Positions 43,648 through 52,535 of a stretch of DNA of 64,000 bases are shown here, one piece after another. This DNA is from Inquilinus sp052078665. GTDB lineage: Bacteria; Pseudomonadota; Alphaproteobacteria; DSM-16000; Inquilinaceae. The stretch is taken from contig NZ_JBQJIK010000002.1 of NCBI RefSeq assembly GCF_052078665.1, positions 62,001 through 126,000 on the forward strand, in the 5' to 3' direction. A program made the translations under genes and the position numbers. The stretch's first letter is position 1. Each line of letters opens with the position of its first letter. The notes under the pieces were generated by a model, which searched no databases, was not told where the DNA came from, and saw only the letters and a list, made by a program, of their open reading frames with translations.

Positions 43648-44007
43648 CTAGGCGTGCCCGACGGGCCGGCCTCCGTGCCAGCTCAGATACTCGTATTTCG
43701 GTCGCAGCAGCTCCATGTCGCGCTCGAACTCCGGCAGGGTGTAGTCGACCGCGGCAGCATCGCCCGCCTCGATCAGGGCGGAATGCTCCGGGTCCGCGGC
43801 GGCCAGCAGGTTGGCGATCTCCTCATGCGCCGAGGGCTCGGCGTCGTCATGGACCTCGCCCTCGTCGATGTGCAGCTCGCCGACCGCCCGCTTGATCGCG
43901 GCCAGCTGGAGCCCGTTCGGGGCCTGCCCCGCGAGCCATCGCACCCGCCAGGCTTCCAGCTGGGTCATCGCATAGCGCAGCTCGTCGTCGCGTTCGTTGG
44001 CGGGCAT
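43648..44007 (-). CDS. Hypothetical protein, paralogue B of a tandem pair
   Basis: A 119-residue protein of unknown function: MPANERDDELRYAMTQLEAW at the start and TLPEFERDMELLRPKYEYLS at the end. It matches paralogue A at both ends, with a diverged acidic middle (IDEGEVHDDAEPSAHEE). The two genes are 62 bp apart and probably one transcript. They lie divergent from the ribose-type importer. Confidence 0.6.
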   Translation of the reverse strand: MPANERDDELRYAMTQLEAWRVRWLAGQAPNGLQLAAIKRAVGELHIDEGEVHDDAEPSAHEEIANLLAAADPEHSALIEAGDAAAVDYTLPEFERDMELLRPKYEYLSWHGGRPVGHA

Positions 44008-44084
44008 GAGTCGGGCTCCCGGCTGTGGCCCGATGGTGATGCGCGCCTTCGGCCGAGGGGGCAAGATCTGCCGCCTCGCATTGC

Positions 44085-44108
44085 CGATGACAACGTTGTC
44101 TTGACAGA
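44085..44108. promoter_or_regulatory. Operator/-35 element before the ribose-type importer (copy 1)
   Basis: The 10-bp palindrome ACAACGTTGT (44090-44099) runs directly into TTGACA (44101-44106), a consensus -35 box. All 24 bases are identical to 50092-50115. A repressor bound here would block RNA polymerase. The LacI protein at 52536-53564 is the obvious candidate. Confidence 0.78.
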
Positions 44109-44190
44109 GTCTTGCCGGCCCGTCTCTCTATGCGCGGGATGAAGTCGTCAACGCACCGGCCCGCGACGGTCCGGATCAAACAGGGAGAGG

Positions 44191-45246
44191 ATGATGACGA
44201 AGACTCTGGCGCGCCGCGCCGTCGGCAGTGCCGTTCTCGCGATCGCGGCCCTGGTCGCCGCCACCGGCGCGGCCGATGCCGCCGCCAATTGCATCAAGGG
44301 CGACCGCAAGCCGCCCTTCACCGTCGGCTGGGCCAACATCTATTCCGTGCCGACCTGGATGAAGCAGACCGAGGGCACCATCAGCACGATGGTGGACGAG
44401 TTGAAGGGCAAGGGGCTGGTCGACAAGCTGGTCATCACCGACGCCCAGGGCAACGCCAACACCCAGATCCAGCAGGTCCAGTCGATGATCGACGCCGATG
44501 TCGACGCGATCATCCTGATCGCCGGCTCGGCCACGGCGCTGGACCGTGTGGTCGCCGACGCCTGCGCCAAGGGCATCGCGGTGATCAACTTCGACAGCCT
44601 GGTGCAGACCGACAAGGTGACGGCCAAGCTCAACACCGACTCAGCAGACTGGGGCCGCCAGGCGGCCGAGTGGCTGGTCAAGCAGATCGGCGGCAAGGGC
44701 AAGATCATCGTGCTGAACGGCCCGGCCGGCATCTCGGTCAGCGATGACCGCCGCAAGGGCGCGACGCCGGTGCTGGCCGCCAATCCGGGGGTCGAGGTGC
44801 TGGCCGAGACCAACACCGACTACAACGTCGCCCCGGCGCAGGAGGCGGTGACCAGCCTGCTGTTCGCCAACCCGGAGATCGACGGCATCCTGTCGCTGGG
44901 CGGCGCGCTGTCGGCCGGCGCGATCCTGGCGATGGACAGGCAGGGCCGCGCCTTCGTGCCGACCACCGGCGAGAACTACCGCCAGTTCCTCGAGCTGTGG
45001 AAGCAGCACGAGATGAAGGGCTGGGCGACGATGCAGCCGAACTGGCTGGGCGCGCTGGCGGTCTACACCGCGGTGCAGGCGCTTTCGGGCAAGGACGTGC
45101 CGGCCTTCGTCAAAGTGCCGCTGCCGGTGATCGACGACGCCAGCATCGATGGCTATCTGGCGCGGGCCGACAAGTTCCCGGCCGATGGCTACATCTTCTC
45201 GGAATACGACACGGCGCTGTTCGACACGCTGCTGGCGGCGAAGTGA
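44191..45246 (+). CDS. Sugar-type ABC transporter periplasmic binding protein (RbsB family)
   Basis: A 351-residue type I binding protein with a Sec signal (AVGSAVLAIAALVAATGAADA). The fold shows FTVGWANIYSVPTWMKQTEG, GNANTQIQQVQSMIDADVDAIILI and AVINFDSLV. ATG 44191 and 44194 both follow GGGAGAGG. Despite the sugar-type family, the downstream enzymes act on amino or acyl compounds, so the ligand may not be a sugar. Behind an operator shared with the catabolic operon at 50173. Confidence 0.9.
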   Translation: MMTKTLARRAVGSAVLAIAALVAATGAADAAANCIKGDRKPPFTVGWANIYSVPTWMKQTEGTISTMVDELKGKGLVDKLVITDAQGNANTQIQQVQSMIDADVDAIILIAGSATALDRVVADACAKGIAVINFDSLVQTDKVTAKLNTDSADWGRQAAEWLVKQIGGKGKIIVLNGPAGISVSDDRRKGATPVLAANPGVEVLAETNTDYNVAPAQEAVTSLLFANPEIDGILSLGGALSAGAILAMDRQGRAFVPTTGENYRQFLELWKQHEMKGWATMQPNWLGALAVYTAVQALSGKDVPAFVKVPLPVIDDASIDGYLARADKFPADGYIFSEYDTALFDTLLAAK

Positions 45247-45269
45247 GCCTGGGGGGCGGGGGCGGCGCC

Positions 45270-46772
45270 GTGACGGCGTCGCCCATCCTGGCTGCCGAGG
45301 GCGTGTCCAAGGCCTTCTTCGGCAATCCGGTGCTGCGCAACGTCTCGATCGCGCTGCATCCCGGCCGGGTCCATGCCCTCTTGGGCGAGAACGGGGCCGG
45401 CAAGTCGACCCTGATCAACATCCTGTCCGGGGCGCTGCGGCCGGATGGCGGGTCGCTGACGGTCGATGGCCGCGGCGCCAGCCACCTGACGCCGCGCGAG
45501 GCTCAGCGTGCTGGCATCGCCGTGGTGCAGCAGGAGCTGAGCCTGGCGCCGCATCTGTCGATCGCCGAGAATATCGGCCTCGGCGCCTATCCGCGGCGGC
45601 TCGGGCTGATCGACTACGGCGCGCTGGTGGCGCGGGCCCGGGCGGCCTGCGACCTGGTCGGGCTGGACGAGCCGCTGGACCTGCCGGTCGACGCCCTGTC
45701 GCTCGGCCGCCGGCAGATGGTCGAGATCGCCAAGGCGCTGTACCGGAAGCCGCGGGTGCTGATCCTGGACGAGCCGACCTCGTCGCTGTCGGCGCATGAG
45801 GCGCAGACCCTGGCCCGGCTGGTGCGGCGGCTGCGCGACGAGGGCGTGGCCATCCTCTACATCTCGCACCGGCTGAACGAGGTGCTGGACCTCTGCGATT
45901 ACGCCACCGTGCTGAAGGACGGCAGCCGCACCGCCGACCGGCCGCTGGCCGGCGTCGACCCGGAAGGGCTGGTGCGGCTGATGGTCGGGCGCGACCCGGG
46001 CGACCTGTTCCCGGCCTGGCAGCCCGCCGCCCAGGAGGAGGCGGCGATCGAGATCCGGGGATTCCGCGCCGGGGCCGCGCGGGAGGTCGATCTGACCGTG
46101 CGCTATGGCGAGGTGGTCGGCATCGGCGGGCTGGTCGGGCAGGGGCTGGAGGACCTGCTGCTCGGCCTCGTCGGCGCCCTGCCGGCGGCGGCCGCTGCCG
46201 CGCGCATCGCCGGCGCCGAGCGGCCCTTCGGCAAGGTGACCGAGGCGACGGCGGCCGGCCTGGCGTATGTGCCGGCCGACCGCAAGAAGGAGGGGCTGCT
46301 GCTGCCGCACAGCATCGCCTTCAACCTGATGCTGCCGACGCTGGCGCGGCCTTCGCGTGGCTTGCGTGACCGGGCGGGGGAGGCGGCGACGGTGGCCGAC
46401 CTCGCCAAGCGCCTGACCATCAAGGGCGACACGGCGCGGCCGGTGCAGGCGCTGTCCGGCGGCAACCAGCAGAAGGTGGCGCTGGCCAAGTGGCTGCCGC
46501 TGGCGCCGCGCGTGCTGCTGCTGAACGACCCGACGCGCGGCGTCGATGTCGAGACCAAGCGGGAGATCTACGTCATGCTGCGGGCGCTGGCGGCGCAGGG
46601 CAAGGCGATCGTGCTGCTCAGCTCCGACACGCCCGAGCTGGTCCATCTCTGCGACCGGGTGGCGGTGATGTTCGCCGGCCGCACCGTGGCGACGCTGGAG
46701 CGGCCGGGGATCAGCGAGGAGGCGATCGTCGGCGCCGCCATGGGCGTCGCCGCGCCGGGGCTGGCGGCATGA
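45270..46772 (+). CDS. Sugar-type ABC transporter ATPase (RbsA family)
   Basis: A 500-residue ATPase with two domains. The first has Walker A GENGAGKSTLINILSG, signature LSLGRRQMVEIA and Walker B LILDEPTSSLS. In the second, Walker A is degenerate (GGLVGQGLEDLLLGL), as is normal for RbsA, with LSGGNQQKVALAKW and LLLNDPTRGVDV. In the last motif the usual glutamate is aspartate-Pro (NDP). A GTG start at 45270 behind a G-rich site fits the family length; GTG 45243 overlapping the previous stop is the alternative. Confidence 0.9.
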   Translation: MTASPILAAEGVSKAFFGNPVLRNVSIALHPGRVHALLGENGAGKSTLINILSGALRPDGGSLTVDGRGASHLTPREAQRAGIAVVQQELSLAPHLSIAENIGLGAYPRRLGLIDYGALVARARAACDLVGLDEPLDLPVDALSLGRRQMVEIAKALYRKPRVLILDEPTSSLSAHEAQTLARLVRRLRDEGVAILYISHRLNEVLDLCDYATVLKDGSRTADRPLAGVDPEGLVRLMVGRDPGDLFPAWQPAAQEEAAIEIRGFRAGAAREVDLTVRYGEVVGIGGLVGQGLEDLLLGLVGALPAAAAAARIAGAERPFGKVTEATAAGLAYVPADRKKEGLLLPHSIAFNLMLPTLARPSRGLRDRAGEAATVADLAKRLTIKGDTARPVQALSGGNQQKVALAKWLPLAPRVLLLNDPTRGVDVETKREIYVMLRALAAQGKAIVLLSSDTPELVHLCDRVAVMFAGRTVATLERPGISEEAIVGAAMGVAAPGLAA

Positions 46773-47710
46773 GCACCGCACTCTATCGGGCGATCCAGGG
46801 CCGCCGGCACCAGGGGTTGCGCGGGCTGTACCTGATCGTGGCGCTGTTCCTGGTGCTGTATGTCGCGCTGTTCCCGGGGCTGGTCAGCGTCGAGGGCGTC
46901 GCCAAATTCACCCAGAACTGGTTCCCACTGGCGCTGGTGGCGATGGCCCAGGCGATGATCATGCTGACCGGCGGCATCAACCTCGCGGTCGGCGCCATGG
47001 TCAGCCTCGGCGCCGTGGTCGCCGCCACCAGCTTCGACGGGCTGCTCGGCGTGCCCGGCGGCGTGCTGGCCGTGGCCGCGATCGGGCTCGCGGTCGGGGC
47101 CGGGGCCGGCGCGATCGTGGCGCTGTTCCGGCTGCCGGCGATCATCGTCACCCTGGCCGGGTCCTTCATCCTCGGCGGCGCGGCGCTGCTGGTGCTGCCG
47201 CGGCCGGGTGGCGACGTGCCGGACTGGCTGTCGGATCTTCTCGCGGGCAACCAGCCGGTGGCGCTGCTGCTGCTGGTGCTGCTGGCGATCGGCTGGAAGC
47301 TGTATCTGGCGACGCCGATCGGCATCGGCCTTTACGCCGCCGGCGACAACCCGGTCGGCGCCTACCGCTCCGGCGTGCCGGTCGACCTCGCCAAGATCGT
47401 AGCCTATGCGGTCAGCTTCATGCTGGCGGCGCTGGCCGGGCTGTTCGTGGCGGCGCAGACGGGATCGGGCGACCCGGTGATCGGCACGCCCTTCACCCTG
47501 AACTCGATCGCCGCGGCGGTGCTGGGCGGGGTCGGCTTCCTCGGCGGGGCCGGCACCATGCGCGGCGCCATCGCCGGCAGCCTGCTGCTCAGCGTCATGA
47601 TCAACGTCATGTTCTTCCTGGGCTTTCCGCCCGTGGCGCAATACATCGCCCAGGGGCTGATCATCGTCGGCGCCGTGGCGCTGCCGCAGATCCGCTGGAG
47701 GCGGGCATGA
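46769..47710 (+). CDS. Sugar-type ABC transporter permease (RbsC family), first
   Basis: A 313-residue inner-membrane protein with eight to ten helices. MLTGGINLAVGAMVSLGAV is the RbsC-type signature and GIGLYAAGDNPVGAYRSGVPVD the cytoplasmic loop. ATGA overlaps on both sides place it between the ATPase and a second, different permease. Confidence 0.92.
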   Translation: MSTALYRAIQGRRHQGLRGLYLIVALFLVLYVALFPGLVSVEGVAKFTQNWFPLALVAMAQAMIMLTGGINLAVGAMVSLGAVVAATSFDGLLGVPGGVLAVAAIGLAVGAGAGAIVALFRLPAIIVTLAGSFILGGAALLVLPRPGGDVPDWLSDLLAGNQPVALLLLVLLAIGWKLYLATPIGIGLYAAGDNPVGAYRSGVPVDLAKIVAYAVSFMLAALAGLFVAAQTGSGDPVIGTPFTLNSIAAAVLGGVGFLGGAGTMRGAIAGSLLLSVMINVMFFLGFPPVAQYIAQGLIIVGAVALPQIRWRRA

Positions 47711-48660
47711 GCGCACTCGCGACCAGGCTGCCCGCCATCCTGCGGCACAAGGTGGTGCTGGCCTGGCTGGTGGTGGCCGCGGTGTGGATCGCCGCCAGCC
47801 TGCTGACCCGCGGCTTCGGCGCCTATGGCCATCTGCGCTACCTGCTGGAGCTGGCGGCCGTGATCGGCCTGGTCGCCGCCGGGCAGACGCTGGTGGTGAT
47901 CGGCGGCGGCATCGACCTCGCGGTCGGCGCGGTGATCACGGTGACGGCGATCCTGCTGCCGCTGCTGTCGGTGGCCTGGGACCCGACCGGCCTTGTCGGG
48001 GTGGCGGCGACGCTGCTGGTCGCGGCCGGCATCGGTTTCCTCAACGGGCTCGGCATCGCCGCTCTCCGGGTGCCCCCGCTGATCATGACGCTGGCGATGG
48101 CGACGCTGCTGCAGGGCCTCTTGGTGATCGTCGCCGGCGGCAGCGCCATCACCGTGCGCAACCCGGTGGTGGAATGGCTCGGCTCGGCCCGCCCGGCCGG
48201 GGTGCCGGTCGGCATCCTGCTGTGGCTCGTGGTCTCGGCCGGGGTGCTGGTGCTGCTGCACCGCACCGCGGCGGGCGCCCGGATCTTCGCCCTCGGCACC
48301 AGCCCGCTGGCGGCGCGGCTGTCCGGCGTCGATATCGGGCGGACGACGGTGCTGCTCTACACCCTCAGCGGGCTGATGGCGGGCATCGCCGGGGTGCTGG
48401 TGCTGGGCATGAACCGGCAGGGCTATGTCGGCATCGGCGACCCGTACCTGCTGACCTCGATCGCCGCGGTGGTGCTGGGCGGCACCTCGATCCTGGGCGG
48501 GCGCGGCACCTATGCCGGCACCATCCCGGGGGCGATCCTGCTGGTCACCATCACCGCGCTGATCACCGTGGTGAACGCCTCGCCCGGCTGGCGCAGCATC
48601 CTGTTCGGCGGGCTGATCCTGGGGCTCTTGCTGCTGTCGGGCAGAGAGGCTCGGCGCTAG
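47707..48660 (+). CDS. Sugar-type ABC transporter permease (RbsC family), second
   Basis: A 317-residue inner-membrane protein. It shows LVVIGGGIDLAVGAVITVTAI and IFALGTSPLAARLSGVDIG, then GGTSILGGRGTYAGTIPGA near the end. Together with the preceding permease it would form a heterodimeric channel; many RbsC systems use a homodimer. Confidence 0.92.
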   Translation: MSALATRLPAILRHKVVLAWLVVAAVWIAASLLTRGFGAYGHLRYLLELAAVIGLVAAGQTLVVIGGGIDLAVGAVITVTAILLPLLSVAWDPTGLVGVAATLLVAAGIGFLNGLGIAALRVPPLIMTLAMATLLQGLLVIVAGGSAITVRNPVVEWLGSARPAGVPVGILLWLVVSAGVLVLLHRTAAGARIFALGTSPLAARLSGVDIGRTTVLLYTLSGLMAGIAGVLVLGMNRQGYVGIGDPYLLTSIAAVVLGGTSILGGRGTYAGTIPGAILLVTITALITVVNASPGWRSILFGGLILGLLLLSGREARR

Positions 48661-48751
48661 CATTCGGTCAGGATCTGCGCTCTCCGATCGACTGGATTTC
48701 CGCCGCAATCGGGTGCGAGGAGACAGTCATCAGAGGATGAGGAGCAGCGAC

Positions 48752-49132
48752 ATGTCGCGGGCCATTGTCTCCGCCGATGATCTTCCCAAGGCTCCAGCCT
48801 TTTACAGTCATGCGGTCACATGCGCGGGACTGGTGTTCGTCTCAGGGACGGCCGCCTACGACGCGGCGACGGGCAAGATCGTCGGCGAGACGATACAGGA
48901 GCAGACGGCGCAAGCCCTGCGGAACATCTTAGCCATTCTGAAAGCCGCCGGAACCACGCTCGACAAGGCTGTCAGCGCCACCGTCATCCTCGCCGATGAG
49001 GACGACTTCCCAGGCATGAACGAAGAATGGGTGAGGTGGTTTCCGACCGACCCGCCGGCACGACAGGGAGCCAAGCTCCCTGTCCGCATCCCCGGGCTCA
49101 AGGTCTCGATCGCAATGATCGCCGAGGCGTAG
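48752..49132 (+). CDS. RidA-family enamine/imine deaminase
   Basis: A 126-residue protein of the YjgF/YER057c/RidA family: LVFVSGTAAYDAATGKIVGE, QALRNILAILKAAGTTLDKAV and VSIAMIAEA at the end, with the conserved arginine in PPARQGAKLPV. RidA hydrolyses reactive 2-aminoacrylate-type enamines made by PLP dehydratases. This fits the D-serine-dehydratase-like enzyme encoded at 50173-51486. Strong GAGGAG site; 91 bp after the permease, same strand, probably same regulon. Confidence 0.85.
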   Translation: MSRAIVSADDLPKAPAFYSHAVTCAGLVFVSGTAAYDAATGKIVGETIQEQTAQALRNILAILKAAGTTLDKAVSATVILADEDDFPGMNEEWVRWFPTDPPARQGAKLPVRIPGLKVSIAMIAEA

Positions 49133-49148
49133 CGACCTTCAAGACATA

Positions 49149-50054
49149 TCAAAGGCGATACAGCCGGCGGGCGTTGTCGTGGAACAGGGCCCGCTGCTCG
49201 GCCGGGGTCAGGTCCGCGGTGAACGCCTTGAAGCCGTCCCAGACCTGGTCGAACGAGGCATGCAGCCCGGCCACCGGGAAGTCGCTGGCGAAGAGCGACC
49301 GGCCGGGGCCGAAGGCGTCCAGGCAGGCCAGCACCACGTCGCGCAGGCTGTCCGGCGTCCAGTCATGGTCATAGGCCACGAGGTCGGAGATCTTGAGATG
49401 GACGTTCGGCTCGCGGCCCAGTGCCGCCAGGCCGGCGCGCCAGCGGGCCATCCCCTCCGGGTCGCGGTCGGCCGGGCTGCCGCAATGGTTCAGGATGAAG
49501 ACCTGGCCGGGAAAGTCGCGCACCAGCCGCAGCGCATCCGCCATCTGGCCCGGATAGATCATCAGGTCGAAGCTCAGGCCATGCCCGGCCAGCAGGGCCA
49601 GGCCGCGGCGCCAGGCCGGGTCGTCCATCCGGTCCGGCCGGGCGACGAAGCTGCGCGCCGGGTCGGGGTGCCAGCTCAGGATGTCGCGGATGCCGACGAC
49701 GCAGGGAAAGGCCGCCTGGCGCTCGAGCAGCGCCGCCGCGTCCGGTGACTCGAGCGGGACATGGGCGACGTAACGGCTGGCGATGCCGTCCGCCTTGTCC
49801 AGCGTCTCCAGCCACTCGGTCTCGGCCACCGGATCGGCGGGGTCCCAGCTGGCCTCGATATGCACGGTCGCGACCACCGGCTGGTTGCGCGCATCGGCCC
49901 GGTAGTCGGCCGGCAGATAGTTGCGGCGCAACGGCGCGTTGTCGCCGAACACCATCTCTCCCCGTGCCGGGCGCAGCCAGGGATGGCGGTCCATCGAGAG
50001 GTCCCAGAGATGATGGTGCGCGTCGACGATCGGGCCGTCATAGGGCTGGGTCAC
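49149..50054 (-). CDS. Amidohydrolase_2 family hydrolase (lactonase-like)
   Basis: A 301-residue TIM-barrel metal hydrolase: VDAHHHLWDL at residues 10-19, TVHIEASWDP, FILNHCGSPADRDPEG, KISDLVAYDHDW and LFASDFPVAG. This pattern is that of fuconolactonase/2-pyrone-4,6-dicarboxylate lactonase-like enzymes, which open lactones of sugar acids or pyrones. It is transcribed away from the D-amino-acid enzyme, with the 24-bp operator between them, so it belongs to the same regulon. Confidence 0.85.
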   Translation of the reverse strand: MTQPYDGPIVDAHHHLWDLSMDRHPWLRPARGEMVFGDNAPLRRNYLPADYRADARNQPVVATVHIEASWDPADPVAETEWLETLDKADGIASRYVAHVPLESPDAAALLERQAAFPCVVGIRDILSWHPDPARSFVARPDRMDDPAWRRGLALLAGHGLSFDLMIYPGQMADALRLVRDFPGQVFILNHCGSPADRDPEGMARWRAGLAALGREPNVHLKISDLVAYDHDWTPDSLRDVVLACLDAFGPGRSLFASDFPVAGLHASFDQVWDGFKAFTADLTPAEQRALFHDNARRLYRL

Positions 50055-50091
50055 GCAAGCTCTCCCGCAGGATGTCCGTCCTGTGCCGGAT

Positions 50092-50115
50092 CGATGACAA
50101 CGTTGTCTTGACAGA
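50092..50115. promoter_or_regulatory. Operator/-35 element in the divergent 50055-50172 gap (copy 2)
   Basis: Identical over 24 bases to 44085-44108: palindrome ACAACGTTGT (50097-50106), then TTGACA (50107-50112). A GTTTAA at 50130-50135 is a reasonable -10 at 17-bp spacing, driving the operon at 50173. Confidence 0.78.
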
Positions 50116-50172
50116 TAGCCTGCCGCTGCCGTTTAAGGAAGACCAAGGACAGGGAAGGGGAGCGGCGCGATC

Positions 50173-51486
50173 ATGGCCGACGGGATCATCGTGCGGGAAG
50201 CGGAGATGCTGCATGACGGCATCCGGGGCGTGCCCCCGGGCGCCGGGCCGATCCCGCTGGACGCGGTGGCGGCGCAGGGCTGGCACCCGGCCGAGGGCAC
50301 CATGTCGCTGCCGGTGCTGACCCTGGACGAGGACGCCTTCGCCGGCAACCGGGCGCTGATGCTGCGCTATGCGGCGGAGCAGGGGGCGGCGATCGCGCCG
50401 CATTCCAAGACGCCGATGGCGCCGGCGCTGGCGGCCTCGCTGGTCGCGGCCGGGGCCTGGGGCACCACGGTGGCCGACATCCGCCAGGCCGCGGTGATGC
50501 TGCGCGCCGGGCTGAACCGGCTGATCCTGGCCAACCAGGTCGGCGGCCCGGGCGGCGCCCGCCGCCTGGCCCGGCTGCACGAGGCCTATCCCCGGGCCGA
50601 GATCTACGCCTTCGTCGATTCCCCCGAGGCCGTTTCGGCGCTCGACGCCGCCTGGCGCGAGGCGCGGCTGGCGCCGCTGCCGGTGGTGGTCGAGGTCGGG
50701 GCCGGCCGCGCCGGCGCCCGCGACCTGGCGGCGGCGGAGCGGGTGATCGCCGCGGTCCAGGCCAGCGAGGGCCGGCTGCGCCTGGCCGGGGTCGGCGCCT
50801 ATGAGGGCGCGGCGGCGACGGCGGATGCGGAGCGGACGCGGACGGCGATCGCCGACCTCGCCGCGCTGGCGGCGGAGACCTTCGGTAAGGTCCGCGCCGC
50901 CGCGGGGCCGCAGGCGCCGCTGATCCTGACCGCCGGCGGCTCGGTGTATTTCGACCTGGTCGTGCGGCATCTCGGCCCGGTGGCCGCCGCCGACGGCAAG
51001 GCCCGGCTGGTGCTGCGCAGCGGCGCGATCTTCTTCCACGACCATGGCCTCTACCGGCGCGGCCTGGCGGCGCTCGACGCCCGCCAGGGCTTCCGCCTGG
51101 GCGGCGAGGCGGCGAGCGCGTCGGACGGGTTCCGCCCGGCGCTGCGGATCTGGGCCGAGGTGCTGTCGCGCCCGGCGCCGGGCCTGGCCATCTGCGGCAT
51201 GGGCATGCGCGACGTCTCCTCCGACCAGGACCTGCCGACGCCGCTGCGGCTGCACCGCGACGGCCGCCCGCTGGCCGCCTTCGCTCGTTCGGAGGAGGCG
51301 CGGGTGATGAAGCTGAACGACCAGCACTGCTTCCTGGCGCTCGGCGCCGGCAGCCCGGTCGCGGTCGGCGACGTGATCGAGTTCGGCATCTCCCACCCCT
51401 GCACCTGCCTCGACCGCTGGCGCGTGATCTGGGGCATCGACGGCCAGGGCCGCGTCCAGGCCGCCTATCCCACCTGCTTCGGCTGA
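50173..51486 (+). CDS. D-serine dehydratase/D-threonine aldolase-like PLP enzyme (alanine racemase fold)
   Basis: A 437-residue fold-type III PLP enzyme. The N-terminal barrel carries the PLP lysine K79 (APHSKTPMAP), VVVEVGAGRAGA and LILTAGGSVYFD. The C-terminal domain ends with HPCTCLDRW, whose H408 and C410 match the zinc ligands of eukaryotic-type D-serine dehydratase. Such enzymes dehydrate or retro-aldol cleave beta-hydroxy D-amino acids. A RidA protein in the same regulon supports the dehydratase reading, because RidA clears its enamine product. Confidence 0.84.
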   Translation: MADGIIVREAEMLHDGIRGVPPGAGPIPLDAVAAQGWHPAEGTMSLPVLTLDEDAFAGNRALMLRYAAEQGAAIAPHSKTPMAPALAASLVAAGAWGTTVADIRQAAVMLRAGLNRLILANQVGGPGGARRLARLHEAYPRAEIYAFVDSPEAVSALDAAWREARLAPLPVVVEVGAGRAGARDLAAAERVIAAVQASEGRLRLAGVGAYEGAAATADAERTRTAIADLAALAAETFGKVRAAAGPQAPLILTAGGSVYFDLVVRHLGPVAAADGKARLVLRSGAIFFHDHGLYRRGLAALDARQGFRLGGEAASASDGFRPALRIWAEVLSRPAPGLAICGMGMRDVSSDQDLPTPLRLHRDGRPLAAFARSEEARVMKLNDQHCFLALGAGSPVAVGDVIEFGISHPCTCLDRWRVIWGIDGQGRVQAAYPTCFG

Positions 51487-51487
51487 G

Positions 51488-52501
51488 ATGCACACCGGCC
51501 TGTTCCACACCATCGATTTCGCCGCCGACGGCAAGGTCCTGGACCATCTGGGAATACCCTTCTCGGTCGACCGGTCGCCCTATTTCCACGTCAAGGTCCC
51601 GGTCGCGCGGATCAGGAACGGCGACGGCCCGAGCGTGCTGCTGCTGGCCGGCAACCATGGCGACGAATACGAGGGCGAGTTCGCTTTGGCCCGGCTGATC
51701 CGCCGGCTGGACCCGGCGCGGATGCGCGGCGCGGTGACCATCCTGCCGATGGCCAACGCGCCGGCGGTGCGGGCGTCGAAGCGCTGCTCGCCGCTCGACG
51801 GCGGCAACCTCAACCGCGCCTTCCCGGGCGACCCGGACGGCACCCCGACCCAGCGCATCGCCGATTTCCTCGAGCACGAGCTGTTCCCGCGCCACGATTT
51901 GGTGTTCGACCTGCATTCCGGCGGCACCTCGATGGCGCATCTGCCCTGCGCCCTGATCGAGCGCCATGCCGAGCCGGCGCGGCAGGAGCGGGCGGTGGCG
52001 CTGATGCGTGCGCTCGGCCTGCCCTATGGTTTCATCGCCGACAACGGGCCGGCGGCGCCGACCTCGATGGGCGCCGCGGCGCGGGCCGGAATCATCGGTT
52101 TGTCCGGCGAGTTCGGCGGCGGCGGCACGGTGACGCCGGCGACGATGCGCGGCGCCTCGGCCGCGATCGACGCGCTGCTGCTGGCGCTCGGCGTGATCGA
52201 CGCGCCGCTGCTCGGCCCGGCGCCGGCGGCGGGGGCGATGCGGCTGCTGTCGCTGGCCCGGCACAGCCAGGCGATCTACGCCACGGCACCCGGCTGGTTC
52301 GAGCCGGCGGTCGAGGTCGGCGCCGAGGTCGCGGTCGGCGACCTGGCCGGCTGGGTCCATGATCTCGACCGGCTGGAGGTGGCGGAGGCGCCGCTGCGCT
52401 TCGCCGAGGCCGGCGTGGTGATCTCGCACCGGTTGCACAGCCGGTGCGAACCGGGCGACTGTCTGATCCAGGTGGCCGAGATGCTGGACGCCGGCCGGTG
52501 A
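51488..52501 (+). CDS. AstE/aspartoacylase-family zinc deacylase (DoeB-like)
   Basis: A 337-residue metallo-carboxypeptidase-fold hydrolase. Zinc ligands are H57 and E60 (LAGNHGDEYEGE) and H142 (FDLHSGG), and E207 (LSGEFGG) is a likely catalytic base. The SMAHLPCALIE and GNLNRAFPGDPDGTPTQRIA stretches are like the N-acetyl-diaminobutyrate deacetylase/succinylglutamate desuccinylase group. It starts 1 bp after the PLP gene. It probably removes an N-acyl group so that the free amino acid can be used by the PLP enzyme. Confidence 0.87.
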   Translation: MHTGLFHTIDFAADGKVLDHLGIPFSVDRSPYFHVKVPVARIRNGDGPSVLLLAGNHGDEYEGEFALARLIRRLDPARMRGAVTILPMANAPAVRASKRCSPLDGGNLNRAFPGDPDGTPTQRIADFLEHELFPRHDLVFDLHSGGTSMAHLPCALIERHAEPARQERAVALMRALGLPYGFIADNGPAAPTSMGAAARAGIIGLSGEFGGGGTVTPATMRGASAAIDALLLALGVIDAPLLGPAPAAGAMRLLSLARHSQAIYATAPGWFEPAVEVGAEVAVGDLAGWVHDLDRLEVAEAPLRFAEAGVVISHRLHSRCEPGDCLIQVAEMLDAGR

Positions 52502-52535
52502 CCGGCGCGCGGCGCGGGCCGACGGAGGGGAACGG

